From Verrucomicrobiota bacterium (lineage in GTDB: Bacteria > Verrucomicrobiota > Kiritimatiellia > UBA8416 > JAIOPI01): 5,595 nucleotides of DNA. Position numbers and translations under genes: made by a program. This document shows positions 1-5,595 of the stretch, piece by piece. Position 1 is the first letter of the stretch. Each line of letters begins with the position of its first letter. The notes under the pieces were generated by a model. That model saw nothing but the letters and a program-made list of their open reading frames with translations. It had not been told where the DNA came from and searched no databases. The DNA lies in assembly GCA_027620105.1 (NCBI GenBank), contig JAQCIA010000159.1:1-5595 (forward strand). Reading direction: 5' to 3'.

Positions 1-1335
1 ATTCAGGAATTGAAGCGCATTGACGACGGGCTGCGCACCGGGGCGTTGTTTGAGAACGCGTCCTGGCGCGGGCTTGTGCAGGACTGGCGTAAAGCGGGCA
101 GCCGTTTGCATTTGCTCGGCTTGCTGCAGGACGAGGGGGTGCACGCGCATCAGGAGCACTTGTTCAAGATCATGCGGCGCGCGCGGCAGGAACATCCGCA
201 GGGTGAGATCGTGCTGCATCCGTTTTTGGATGGTCGCGACACGGCGCCGCGGAGCGTGCTGTTGTACCTGGCGGCGTTGCGCGACGCGATGGCGGAAGTG
301 GGTGGTTGCCGCATCGGCACATTCATGGGGCGCTACTTCGGCATGGACCGTTCGCGCAACTGGGGGCTGACGGATATTACCTACCGCTGCATGGTGGCGG
401 GGGAAGGACGGCGCACCGACGGGATGGAGTCCGCGATTCAGACGGCCTATGACACGGATAAGACGCCGGATGGTGCCGAGATGTTTGACGAGTACGTAGC
501 GCCGCATGTGGTCGGTGATTTTGCGGGCATTCGGGATGGTGACTGCGTGCTGCACACCAACTATCGCCAGGACCGCGCCATCCAGTTGACGCGCGCCTTC
601 ACCGATGACGCCTATCCGGGGAAGCGCCAGACACAGCCGCGGGTCAATTTCGTCGGCCTGACGCGTTACTTCGACGAGTTCAAGGCCTACCTGATGCCCC
701 CCCTCGACGAAAGCGGCGGGATGGAGAATCTGCTGGGCGAAGTGGTTGCGAAGGCCGGTATCCGGCAACTGCGGATCGCGGAGACCCAGAAGTTTCCGCA
801 CGTGACGAGCTTCTTCAATGGAAAGTCAACAACCCCGTTTACGGGCGAAGACGACGTGCATGTGCCCAGTCGGTTTGATGCGGCGCTGTTCGCCGCGCAT
901 CCGGAAATGGATGCTTTCACGGTGACCGAAGAACTGCTCAAGCGGCTTGAAGAAAACCCCTACGGATTCATCGTCGTGAACTTTGCCAATGGCGATATGG
1001 TGGGGCATACGGGGAATCTCGCGGCGGCGATACGGGCCGTGGAAGTGGTCGACACGTGCGTGGGGCGCGTGGTGGCGCGGCTGCTGGAGTTGAATGCGCA
1101 TGTCTTTGTCACGGCCGATCACGGCAACTGCGATCAGATGATCGACTATGCGACCGGGATGGTGAAAACTAGCCACAGTCTCTTCGATGTGGAATTCATC
1201 TATGTGGCCAAGGATGCGCCCGGCAAGACCTTGCGGAAGCGGGGGAAATTATCGGACATGGCGCCCACGGCGTTGGCCCTGCTGGGACTGCCGATCCCGA
1301 AGGAAATGACGGCAGATAATCTGATTGTTGCGTGA
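1..1335 (+). CDS. gpmI: 2,3-bisphosphoglycerate-independent phosphoglycerate mutase (5' end outside window)
   Basis: This cytoplasmic metalloenzyme interconverts 3- and 2-phosphoglycerate in glycolysis and gluconeogenesis through a phosphoserine intermediate. The frame is open from base 1 and aligns from memory with the family just after the catalytic serine motif. About 444 codons are present of a usual 510-550, so the start, the first metal Asp and the nucleophilic Ser lie upstream. Substrate-pocket motifs are in order: GVHAH (His at 142), DGRD (235-240), YFGMDRSRNW (334-363), NYRQDRA (559-579) and ETQKFPHVT (Lys at 790). The C-terminal phosphatase-like lobe keeps its metal ligands: NGDMVGH (Asp 994, His 1006), TADHGN (Asp 1117, His 1120) and TSHS (His 1174). 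The end matches the family's usual KLSDMAPT...PKEMT tail. A TTG at base 10 is an artefactual start inside the gene. The TGA stop overlaps the next gene's ATG. Confidence 0.97.
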   Translation: MQELKRIDDGLRTGALFENASWRGLVQDWRKAGSRLHLLGLLQDEGVHAHQEHLFKIMRRARQEHPQGEIVLHPFLDGRDTAPRSVLLYLAALRDAMAEVGGCRIGTFMGRYFGMDRSRNWGLTDITYRCMVAGEGRRTDGMESAIQTAYDTDKTPDGAEMFDEYVAPHVVGDFAGIRDGDCVLHTNYRQDRAIQLTRAFTDDAYPGKRQTQPRVNFVGLTRYFDEFKAYLMPPLDESGGMENLLGEVVAKAGIRQLRIAETQKFPHVTSFFNGKSTTPFTGEDDVHVPSRFDAALFAAHPEMDAFTVTEELLKRLEENPYGFIVVNFANGDMVGHTGNLAAAIRAVEVVDTCVGRVVARLLELNAHVFVTADHGNCDQMIDYATGMVKTSHSLFDVEFIYVAKDAPGKTLRKRGKLSDMAPTALALLGLPIPKEMTADNLIVA

Positions 1336-2669
1336 TGATGGCTGATCGCCGAATCGAAAAGGTCTGTCTGCCGCTGGGGCAGTGGCGAGGCATCCTCGGC
1401 GTGGCGGCCTGCTGTCTCTGGCTCTTGAGTGTGTCGGCGCAGGCCGGTGTGTCCTTCGTGTCGAAATGGAGCCCGCGCAACGCGAATCGCCCGGAACGCT
1501 CCGCGACGCTCTACATTGTGCTCCACACCACGGAAGGCCCCACGCAGGGCTCCCTGCAAAAGGTGTATGACAATGGTGAAGCCAACTTTTTTGTGGATCC
1601 CGCGGGGCGCATCTACGGCATCGTGGATCGGCGGCGCGTTGCCTTCCACGCCGGGCGCAGCATGTGGAAAGGACGTCGCAATCTGGACGATGTCTCCGTC
1701 GGAATCGAGGTCTCCGGCTATCACACGCGCGATATCACGACCGCGCAATACAAGGCGCTGCGTGCCCTGCTGGAGGAGTTGCAAGCCCAATACAACATTG
1801 CGGATGCAAATGTGTTGACGCATTCCATGGTCGCCTATGGCGCGCCGAATGTCTGGCACAAGCGATCGCATCGAGGCCGCAAGCGGTGCGGGATGCAGTT
1901 TGGCACGGAGGCCGTGCGGCAGAAGTTGGGATTGCAGGACAAACACAAGTACGATCCCGACGTGCGTGCGGGGCGGTTGTCGGTGGGGGACTCGTACCTC
2001 GCGGAGGTCCTCTATGGTGGTACGCGGCATTCGCTGGCAACCGCGCCCGCAGTCGCTGCGGCGGCTGCGGACAAGGGGGCAAAGTCGACGCCCCGCGCGG
2101 CAACGGCGGACGTGGTTGAGGCGGGGGCGCCGTCCCAGCTAGGTGGTGTGATCACGCTGAAGCAGTCTGCCTGGGATGTGGCGCGCGGACTCTATAACGA
2201 CCGCCAGACGCGCTACGTGTTCCCCGATGGCAAGACGCTGCGCGGTGACCAGATTCAGGACTGGAAGATGATCCCGCCTGGTACGCGCGTCTTCATTGGC
2301 AGTGAGGTGCGGGACAATCCCACGGAGCGCGTCATGCGTGTCGGGCAAGATGGGGCCAGCGCGCAGGAAGTGGCCGGCGAGGAGTTCAACGCGGCCAGCA
2401 CGATCTACTTTTTGCCGGATGGACGCGTGCGGACGGGGGCCGAAATCTCGGCCAGTGAATTGGCAAAGGTGCCAACCGGCACGGGCATGCTGGTGGGCTA
2501 TACGGTGGGTGGGTCGATCTCGGCCAAGCGGAGCGCATTCGTGGTGTGCGGGGTAAAGTGGAACCATCCCTCGACCTTCTACCGGCTGCCGGATGGCAAG
2601 ATTGTGTCTGGTGATTCGCTCACGGAAGGCGCGATTCCGAGTGGGGCCAAGGTATTCTTCCGCAATTGA
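1335..2669 (+). CDS. Secreted N-acetylmuramoyl-L-alanine amidase (amidase_2/PGRP fold) with C-terminal LysM-like repeats
   Basis: Predicted exported zinc amidase that cuts the bond between MurNAc and the L-Ala of the stem peptide, probably in the periplasm. Residues 1-37 form a Sec signal peptide: RR near the N-terminus, a hydrophobic core at about 20-33 and an AQA cleavage site. The catalytic domain spans about 45-200. Visible motifs are LHTTEG (zinc His64), FHAG (His105), SVGIEV (Glu125), THS (zinc His163) and KRC. In KRC, Cys185 would be the third zinc ligand and Lys183 matches the K-x-C catalytic pair of T7 lysozyme. A low-complexity Ala-rich linker (about 230-262) leads to three related repeats ending at the C-terminus. 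The first codon could be GTG 1332, ATG 1335 or ATG 1338. I chose 1335 because it overlaps the gpmI stop as TGATG; no Shine-Dalgarno lies 5-10 bases upstream, so coupled translation is likely. Function rests on motifs recalled from the family, without a search. Confidence 0.88.
   Translation: MMADRRIEKVCLPLGQWRGILGVAACCLWLLSVSAQAGVSFVSKWSPRNANRPERSATLYIVLHTTEGPTQGSLQKVYDNGEANFFVDPAGRIYGIVDRRRVAFHAGRSMWKGRRNLDDVSVGIEVSGYHTRDITTAQYKALRALLEELQAQYNIADANVLTHSMVAYGAPNVWHKRSHRGRKRCGMQFGTEAVRQKLGLQDKHKYDPDVRAGRLSVGDSYLAEVLYGGTRHSLATAPAVAAAAADKGAKSTPRAATADVVEAGAPSQLGGVITLKQSAWDVARGLYNDRQTRYVFPDGKTLRGDQIQDWKMIPPGTRVFIGSEVRDNPTERVMRVGQDGASAQEVAGEEFNAASTIYFLPDGRVRTGAEISASELAKVPTGTGMLVGYTVGGSISAKRSAFVVCGVKWNHPSTFYRLPDGKIVSGDSLTEGAIPSGAKVFFRN
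2148..2666 (+). other. Three tandem LysM-like repeats at the amidase C-terminus (protein level)
   Basis: Three segments of roughly 50 residues share one pattern: an Ala-containing helix-like stretch (SAWDVA, SAQEVA, SAFVVC), then a Thr/Ser-x-Tyr strand, then PDG followed by Gly (PDGKTLRG, PDGRVRTG, PDGKIVSG), then a Pro-x-Gly turn with a hydrophobic strand (PPGTRVFIG, PTGTGMLVG, PSGAKVFFR). They lie at about 2148-2300, 2340-2501 and 2520-2666, with the PDG codons at 2223, 2415 and 2589. The first copy looks most like LysM: WDVARGLYND resembles the usual W-x-I-A-x-x-Y, and the closing PPGTRVFI resembles the usual PGQ-x-L-x-I. The natural reading is peptidoglycan binding that tethers the amidase. 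The LysM assignment is an inference; the repeat itself is directly visible. Confidence 0.65.
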
Positions 2670-2719
2670 CCGGTTGCACGGCGTGCGCGTCCTACGGCCA
2701 GGAACTTGGCGGGTAAAAA

Positions 2720-3288
2720 ATGTCTAAAAAAGAATTCGTGAGTCCGCTGTCACTGCAGCGAGATGCATTCCTTCTGGCGGCGCGGATCTTTGCATCCGGG
2801 TATCGGCCCGAAGTGATTCTGGTGCTTTGGCGTGGCGGCACGCCGATCGGCATCGTGATTCATGAGTTCCTGCTCTACAAGGGCGTGACCACCTATCACG
2901 CTGCGTTGAAAGCGGAATCCTACACGGGCATTGAGCAGAACGTGGAGCCAAAGATCGAGCATCTGGACTCCGTCCTCGAATTCGTGAAGCCGGGCAGCCG
3001 GGTGCTGTTGGTGGATGATATATTTGATACCGGGCGGACCATCGTGAAAGTGCGCAAGCTGCTGTACAAGCACACGGATGACGTCAAGGTGGCCACGCTT
3101 TACTACGAAAAGAATACAAGAACACGACGGGTATTGTTCCCGACTTTTTCCTGCGCAAGACGGAAAACTGGATCGTGTTCCCGCACGAGTTGATGGATCT
3201 CTCACTGGACGAAGTCCGCGAAAAGGATCCGTTTCTTTACCGGCTTGCCCAGGGCGAGCTGCCCAGCGAGACGCCGGAAGCCGGCTAG
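2720..3288 (+). pseudogene. Purine-type phosphoribosyltransferase (hypoxanthine/xanthine PRT-like), frameshifted
   Basis: Type I phosphoribosyltransferase, probably transferring ribose-5-phosphate from PRPP to hypoxanthine, guanine or xanthine for purine salvage in the cytoplasm. It starts at ATG 2720 with only a weak, distant AGGA upstream. Visible motifs are LWRGGTPIG near residues 36-44, ESYTGIEQ, and the diagnostic PRPP loop VLLVDDIFDTGRT at residues 95-107. The opening frame stops at 3193 with an atypical, Arg/Cys-rich tail. From about 3112 the -1 frame instead encodes TTGIVPDFFLRK, then ENWIVFPHEL, and ends at TAG 3286-3288, which is the C-terminus expected for this family. One missing base in the A-run at 3108-3111 would explain the break and give a protein of about 190 residues. 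It is either a real disrupting mutation or a sequencing/assembly error; everything else in the gene looks under selection. Base specificity cannot be read from this. Confidence 0.85.
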
Positions 3289-3299
3289 TTCGGGCCGTC

Positions 3300-3325
3300 G
3301 TCGTTGCTTCACGCAGCGGCTTTTT
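3300..3325 (+). terminator. Rho-independent terminator after the phosphoribosyltransferase
   Basis: GTCGTTGC (3300-3307) pairs with GCAGCGGC (3313-3320) over 8 bp, including two G-U wobbles, around the five-base loop TTCAC. Five T residues follow directly at 3321-3325. It begins 12 bases after the natural TAG stop of the phosphoribosyltransferase, so it fits the end of the gpmI-amidase-PRT transcription block and insulates the riboswitch leader downstream. Its position also supports 3288, not 3193, as the original end of that gene. Confidence 0.8.
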
Positions 3326-3333
3326 CAATGCCC

Positions 3334-3362
3334 TTGCCGTCGGTGTGCCGCACTGTTACTGT
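3334..3362 (+). promoter_or_regulatory. Candidate sigma-70-type promoter for the riboswitch/btuB transcript
   Basis: TTGCCG (3334-3339) as a -35 box is followed after 17 bases by TACTGT (3357-3362) as a -10 box. A TG one base upstream of the -10 gives an extended -10 appearance. Transcription would start near 3369, just at the 5' edge of the cobalamin aptamer and after the upstream terminator. The -10 match is only fair, and the organism's promoter consensus is unknown, so position is the main support. Confidence 0.35.
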
Positions 3363-3365
3363 TTT

Positions 3366-3562
3366 GCTAGCTCTTTGACATGTCGATGAGACGGCGGGTA
3401 GAAGACGGAAGTCCGTGCAAATCGGACGCGGTCGCGCCGCTGTAAGTCTGCAGGTTCCCTCCGGGGGAACCGCGCTGTCGCCACAATGCCACTGTTCCAC
3501 GGGTCACGCCGCGAATGGGAAGGCGGCGACAACAGCAGACAAGCCAGAAGACGTTGCTACTC
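3366..3562 (+). ncRNA. Cobalamin (B12) riboswitch aptamer
   Basis: RNA element that binds a cobalamin and controls the downstream receptor gene. The family's conserved core is recognisable in order: GGAA (3407-3410); the P4 hairpin GTCCG/CGGAC (3411-3415 with 3423-3427) enclosing TGCAAAT; the P5 hairpin GCGG/CCGC (3428-3431 with 3437-3440) with loop TCGCG; then TGTAAG. An accessory hairpin GGTTCCC/GGGAACC lies at 3453-3471. CCACTG (3489-3494) and GGGAAGGC (3517-3524) follow, and then the B12 box AAGCCAGAAGAC (3541-3552). GTCTGC (3446-3451) pairs with GCAGAC (3535-3540), closing the central domain just before the B12 box. The outer P1 stem is weak by eye (TAGC 3368-3371 with GCTA 3556-3559), so both outer limits are approximate. 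Its place directly upstream of a BtuB-like gene agrees. Cofactor subclass (adenosyl or other cobalamin) cannot be told from this. Confidence 0.9.
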
Positions 3563-3574
3563 GTTCTCAATCGC

Positions 3575-3598
3575 ATGTCATGGGCAGGGCCATGACGT
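3575..3598 (+). other. Hairpin between aptamer and terminator
   Basis: GTCATGG (3577-3583) pairs perfectly with CCATGAC (3590-3596) around the six-base loop GCAGGG. The stem can be extended by T-G and A-T pairs to about 9 bp. It lies in the expression platform, between the B12 box and the intrinsic terminator. No U-tract follows, so it is not itself a terminator; a structural or alternative-pairing role in the switch is possible. A second hairpin follows at once: TCTCCT (3598-3603) with AGGGGA (3613-3618). Confidence 0.55.
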
Positions 3599-3645
3599 CT
3601 CCTTCGCGTATGAGGGGATCCGGTGCGCTCGTGGCAGCTGCTTTC

Positions 3646-3691
3646 GGGCCTTCCGCTTTCCTTCTTCGGGAAGTAGAGGGCCCTTTTTGTT
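3646..3691 (+). terminator. Intrinsic terminator of the cobalamin riboswitch expression platform
   Basis: GGGCC (3646-3650) pairs with GGCCC (3679-3683), and CTTTCC (3656-3661) pairs with GGGAAG (3668-3673) around the loop TTCTTC. The five intervening bases on each side are mostly pairable, giving a long hairpin. TTTTT (3684-3688) then GTT follow directly. It lies after the aptamer and 50 bases before the receptor start codon. This points to control at the level of transcription termination: B12 binding would favour this hairpin and shut off the receptor mRNA. Confidence 0.85.
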
Positions 3692-3726
3692 GGTCGTATT
3701 GCAAACCACACGATGCGCAGACATCG

Positions 3727-3734
3727 GAGAGGAG
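3727..3734 (+). promoter_or_regulatory. Ribosome binding site of the BtuB-like receptor
   Basis: GAGAGGAG ends six bases before ATG 3741, which is good Shine-Dalgarno spacing. It is the clearest ribosome binding site in the window and fixes the receptor start. It lies outside the terminator hairpin, so the riboswitch is unlikely to work by masking it directly. Confidence 0.75.
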
Positions 3735-3740
3735 CCGTTG

Positions 3741-5595
3741 ATGAAGCAGATGAGAAATTGGCTGGCACTGGGGGCCTGGGTGAGTCTGGTTGTTAGCGCC
3801 GGTGCGGAGGAGATCCGGCCGACAGGGGACAGTTCCGCCGAACTGACGGACATGGTGATCAGCGCCAATCGTTATCGCGTGCCGGTTACGGACGTCGGCA
3901 GTTCTGTGACGGTGCTGGAAGCGGCGGACATCGCGCACAGCGGCCAATCTACCGTACTGGAAGTGCTGCGTGGCGTGCCGGGACTGGAAGTGACGCAAAG
4001 CGGTGGGCCGGGGCGCATTGCCAGCGTGAACATGCGTGGCGGCAGCTCCTCGCACACGCTTGTGCTCATTGATGGCGTGCGTGCGAATGCGGCGACCTTG
4101 GGTGCGTTTGATTTCGCCAATGCTTCCGTGGAGAACGTGGAGCGCATCGAGGTGCTGCTCGGGCCGCAGAGCACGCTCTACGGATCCGAGGCCATCGGTG
4201 GCGTGATTCGCATCACCACGAAGCGTGGGGCGGTCGGGCAGGGCGGCAGCGCGCGGGTTGAGGGCGGTTCGCCGGAGCAGTGGTATGGCGCGGCGGAGGT
4301 GCATGGTGGACGTGAAGCATACGACTACAGTGTTTCCGCATCCTGGCAGCAGTATAACGGCCTCTCCACCGTGGATGAGAGCGTCGGCGCCACAGAGGAT
4401 GATTCCTATGAGAATCTCAGTGCCGCCGGGCGACTGGGCTTCGCGGTGCGCGATGATGGCCGGGCGGATTTTACCTTTCGTGCATTCAGTGGGGAATCCG
4501 ACGTGGACGGGTTTGAGGGGTTTCTGGTTGCGGATGATCCCAATGCAACGACGGATCGCGACGGAATCGCCGCGTCGGCGTCCTACCGTCAACCGTTGGC
4601 GGACTGGTGGAATCAATCGGTGCTGGTGGGCGTTTATGACGAGACGCTGAAAGGCGATGATCCCGACAGCGAGTTCAACAATTACCGCATCGACAATCGC
4701 AATCTCGATTTCAGCGCCCAGTCGGACCTGACACCCCTCGCACTGCATGTGTTCAGCCTGGGATACGAGTTTGAAAACCGGGCCGGAAAGTCCGGCGAGG
4801 CCTACGACAAGAACCTCGATATCCACTCCGTGTATGTTCAGGATCAATGGAATCCTGTGGGCAAGCTGCATGTGACGGCGGGTGCGCGCGTTGACGAGCA
4901 TGAGGAATTTGGTTCGGAACCAACCTATCGTGGCACCGTGTCCTATGGCGTTCCGCTGACCAGCATCCGGCTGCATGGCAGCGCGGGTACAGGATTCAAG
5001 GCCCCGACGTTCTCAGACTTGTACTTTCCCGACTTCGGGAATCCGGACCTGGATCCGGAAAGCAGTGTCGGGTACGACGCCGGCATTGAGGTGGGGCTCG
5101 CCGATCTGGCGGCGGTTGTGGATGTCACATGGTTTCGGAATGATTTTACGGATCTGATCAGCTTCGATTCCACAACCATGCTTGCCGCCAATGTGGAGGA
5201 AGCCAACGCACAGGGTCTTGAAGTCAGCGGACAGGTGAGCCTCTGCACCAACGCGCAACTTGGGGCGAGCTATACCTATACGGACTCAGAGGACGAGCAG
5301 ACGGGAGCCCCTTTGGCACGTCGCCCCAAGCAGCGGTACACCGTGCAGGCGTGGTACCAGCCCGTCACGCGGTTGAATACATCACTGGCGCTGGTGGCGG
5401 TGCGTGAGCGCCTGGATTCTGATGGAACGGACATGGATGATTACACCCGGGTCGATGTGATGGCGGAGTATGCCTTGCTTGCCTCGGTTTACCCTTACGT
5501 GCGGATTGAGAACGTGTTCGATGAAGACTATGAAGAAGTGAACGGATTTTCGTCACCCGGATTCACCGGGATTGGCGGTGTGCGCGTGGTCTGGT
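3741..5595 (+). CDS. btuB: TonB-dependent cobalamin receptor, BtuB-like (last codons outside window)
   Basis: Outer-membrane gated channel that imports vitamin B12 using energy passed from the TonB-ExbB-ExbD complex. The frame is open from ATG 3741 to the window end (618 codons; E. coli BtuB has 614), so only the last residues and stop appear to be missing. Residues 1-22 are a signal peptide ending AGA. A TonB box, TDMVISA (residues 36-42), corresponds to DTLVVTA of BtuB. The plug follows to about 161, with LRGVPGLEV, NMRGGSSSHTLVLIDGVR, LLGPQSTLYGSEAIGGV and ITTK, all close to BtuB. The rest is a beta-barrel of alternating strands and acidic extracellular-type loops, with GFKAPTFSDLY (from about 418), NPDLDPES (434-441) and the terminal ENVFDEDYEEV (590-600). 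The Asp-rich loops could bind calcium as in BtuB, but that is inference. Substrate is assigned mainly from the B12 riboswitch directly upstream plus plug similarity. No transporter partners are within view. Confidence 0.92.
   Translation, partial: MKQMRNWLALGAWVSLVVSAGAEEIRPTGDSSAELTDMVISANRYRVPVTDVGSSVTVLEAADIAHSGQSTVLEVLRGVPGLEVTQSGGPGRIASVNMRGGSSSHTLVLIDGVRANAATLGAFDFANASVENVERIEVLLGPQSTLYGSEAIGGVIRITTKRGAVGQGGSARVEGGSPEQWYGAAEVHGGREAYDYSVSASWQQYNGLSTVDESVGATEDDSYENLSAAGRLGFAVRDDGRADFTFRAFSGESDVDGFEGFLVADDPNATTDRDGIAASASYRQPLADWWNQSVLVGVYDETLKGDDPDSEFNNYRIDNRNLDFSAQSDLTPLALHVFSLGYEFENRAGKSGEAYDKNLDIHSVYVQDQWNPVGKLHVTAGARVDEHEEFGSEPTYRGTVSYGVPLTSIRLHGSAGTGFKAPTFSDLYFPDFGNPDLDPESSVGYDAGIEVGLADLAAVVDVTWFRNDFTDLISFDSTTMLAANVEEANAQGLEVSGQVSLCTNAQLGASYTYTDSEDEQTGAPLARRPKQRYTVQAWYQPVTRLNTSLALVAVRERLDSDGTDMDDYTRVDVMAEYALLASVYPYVRIENVFDEDYEEVNGFSSPGFTGIGGVRVVW

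Noticed and set aside
1200..2030. 276-codon open frame on the - strand across the gpmI end and the amidase catalytic domain
   Set aside because: It is opposite two well-supported genes, has an Arg/His-rich composition and shows no motif; it is a codon-bias shadow.
2676..2686. Small inverted repeat GCAC/GTGC in the gap between the amidase and the phosphoribosyltransferase
   Set aside because: The stem is only four base pairs with a three-base loop and no U-tract, too weak to call a terminator or operator.
3104..3120. Programmed -1 ribosomal frameshifting to join the two halves of the phosphoribosyltransferase
   Set aside because: The sequence C GAA AAG is not a canonical slippery heptamer because the P-site codon would not re-pair well. 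I see no strong stimulatory stem just downstream, and this family is not known to use recoding.
3375..3404. Perfect TTGACA (3375-3380) with TAGAAG 18 bases downstream as a promoter
   Set aside because: Transcription would start near 3411, inside the aptamer, removing the 5' strand of the outer stem and the GGAA core. More likely a coincidence than the leader promoter.
3567..4976. Long open frame of 469 codons on the - strand, antisense to the receptor and leader
   Set aside because: It overlaps the recognisable BtuB-like gene and the riboswitch expression platform. Its translation is His/Arg-rich with no recognisable domain, as expected for the shadow frame of a GC-rich gene.
5560..5595. Receptor gene appearing truncated because no stop is present
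   Set aside because: The visible length (618 codons) and the terminal strand GGVRVVW match the normal end of a BtuB-type barrel; the window simply stops a few codons early.

Overview
The window comes from a Gram-negative bacterium. A TonB-dependent outer-membrane receptor and a secreted peptidoglycan amidase both imply an outer membrane and a periplasm. The DNA is GC-rich, genes are tightly packed, and every supported gene is on the + strand. The genus cannot be named from the sequence. The gene styles would fit a PVC-type lineage (Verrucomicrobia or Kiritimatiellae), but that is a guess from general resemblance.

Layout. Bases 1-1335 hold the 3' five-sixths or so of gpmI, the cofactor-independent phosphoglycerate mutase of glycolysis and gluconeogenesis. 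Its stop codon overlaps the start of a secreted zinc amidase (1335-2669). That amidase joins an amidase_2/T7-lysozyme-type catalytic domain to three related C-terminal repeats that look like divergent LysM modules. After a 50-base gap comes a purine-type phosphoribosyltransferase (2720-3288) with a textbook PRPP loop. Its reading frame is broken by an apparent one-base loss near 3107-3117; the natural C-terminus continues in the -1 frame. A rho-independent terminator (3300-3325) closes this gene block.

The 415 bases between that terminator and the next start codon are a regulatory leader, not empty space. It contains a candidate promoter, a cobalamin riboswitch aptamer (about 3366-3562), two intermediate hairpins, a second strong intrinsic terminator (3646-3691) and a good Shine-Dalgarno sequence. 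It leads into a BtuB-like cobalamin receptor gene (3741 to the window end). That gene is complete apart from perhaps the last few codons and the stop.

Functional reading. The first three genes are housekeeping functions (central carbon metabolism, cell-wall turnover, purine salvage) with no obvious shared pathway. The last unit is a self-contained vitamin B12 uptake module, in which B12 in the cell probably causes premature termination of its own receptor mRNA. I see no CRISPR array, mobile element, tRNA or rRNA. No clearly new biological system is evident. The items most worth checking are the frameshift, the amidase repeat architecture and the fold of the riboswitch expression platform.
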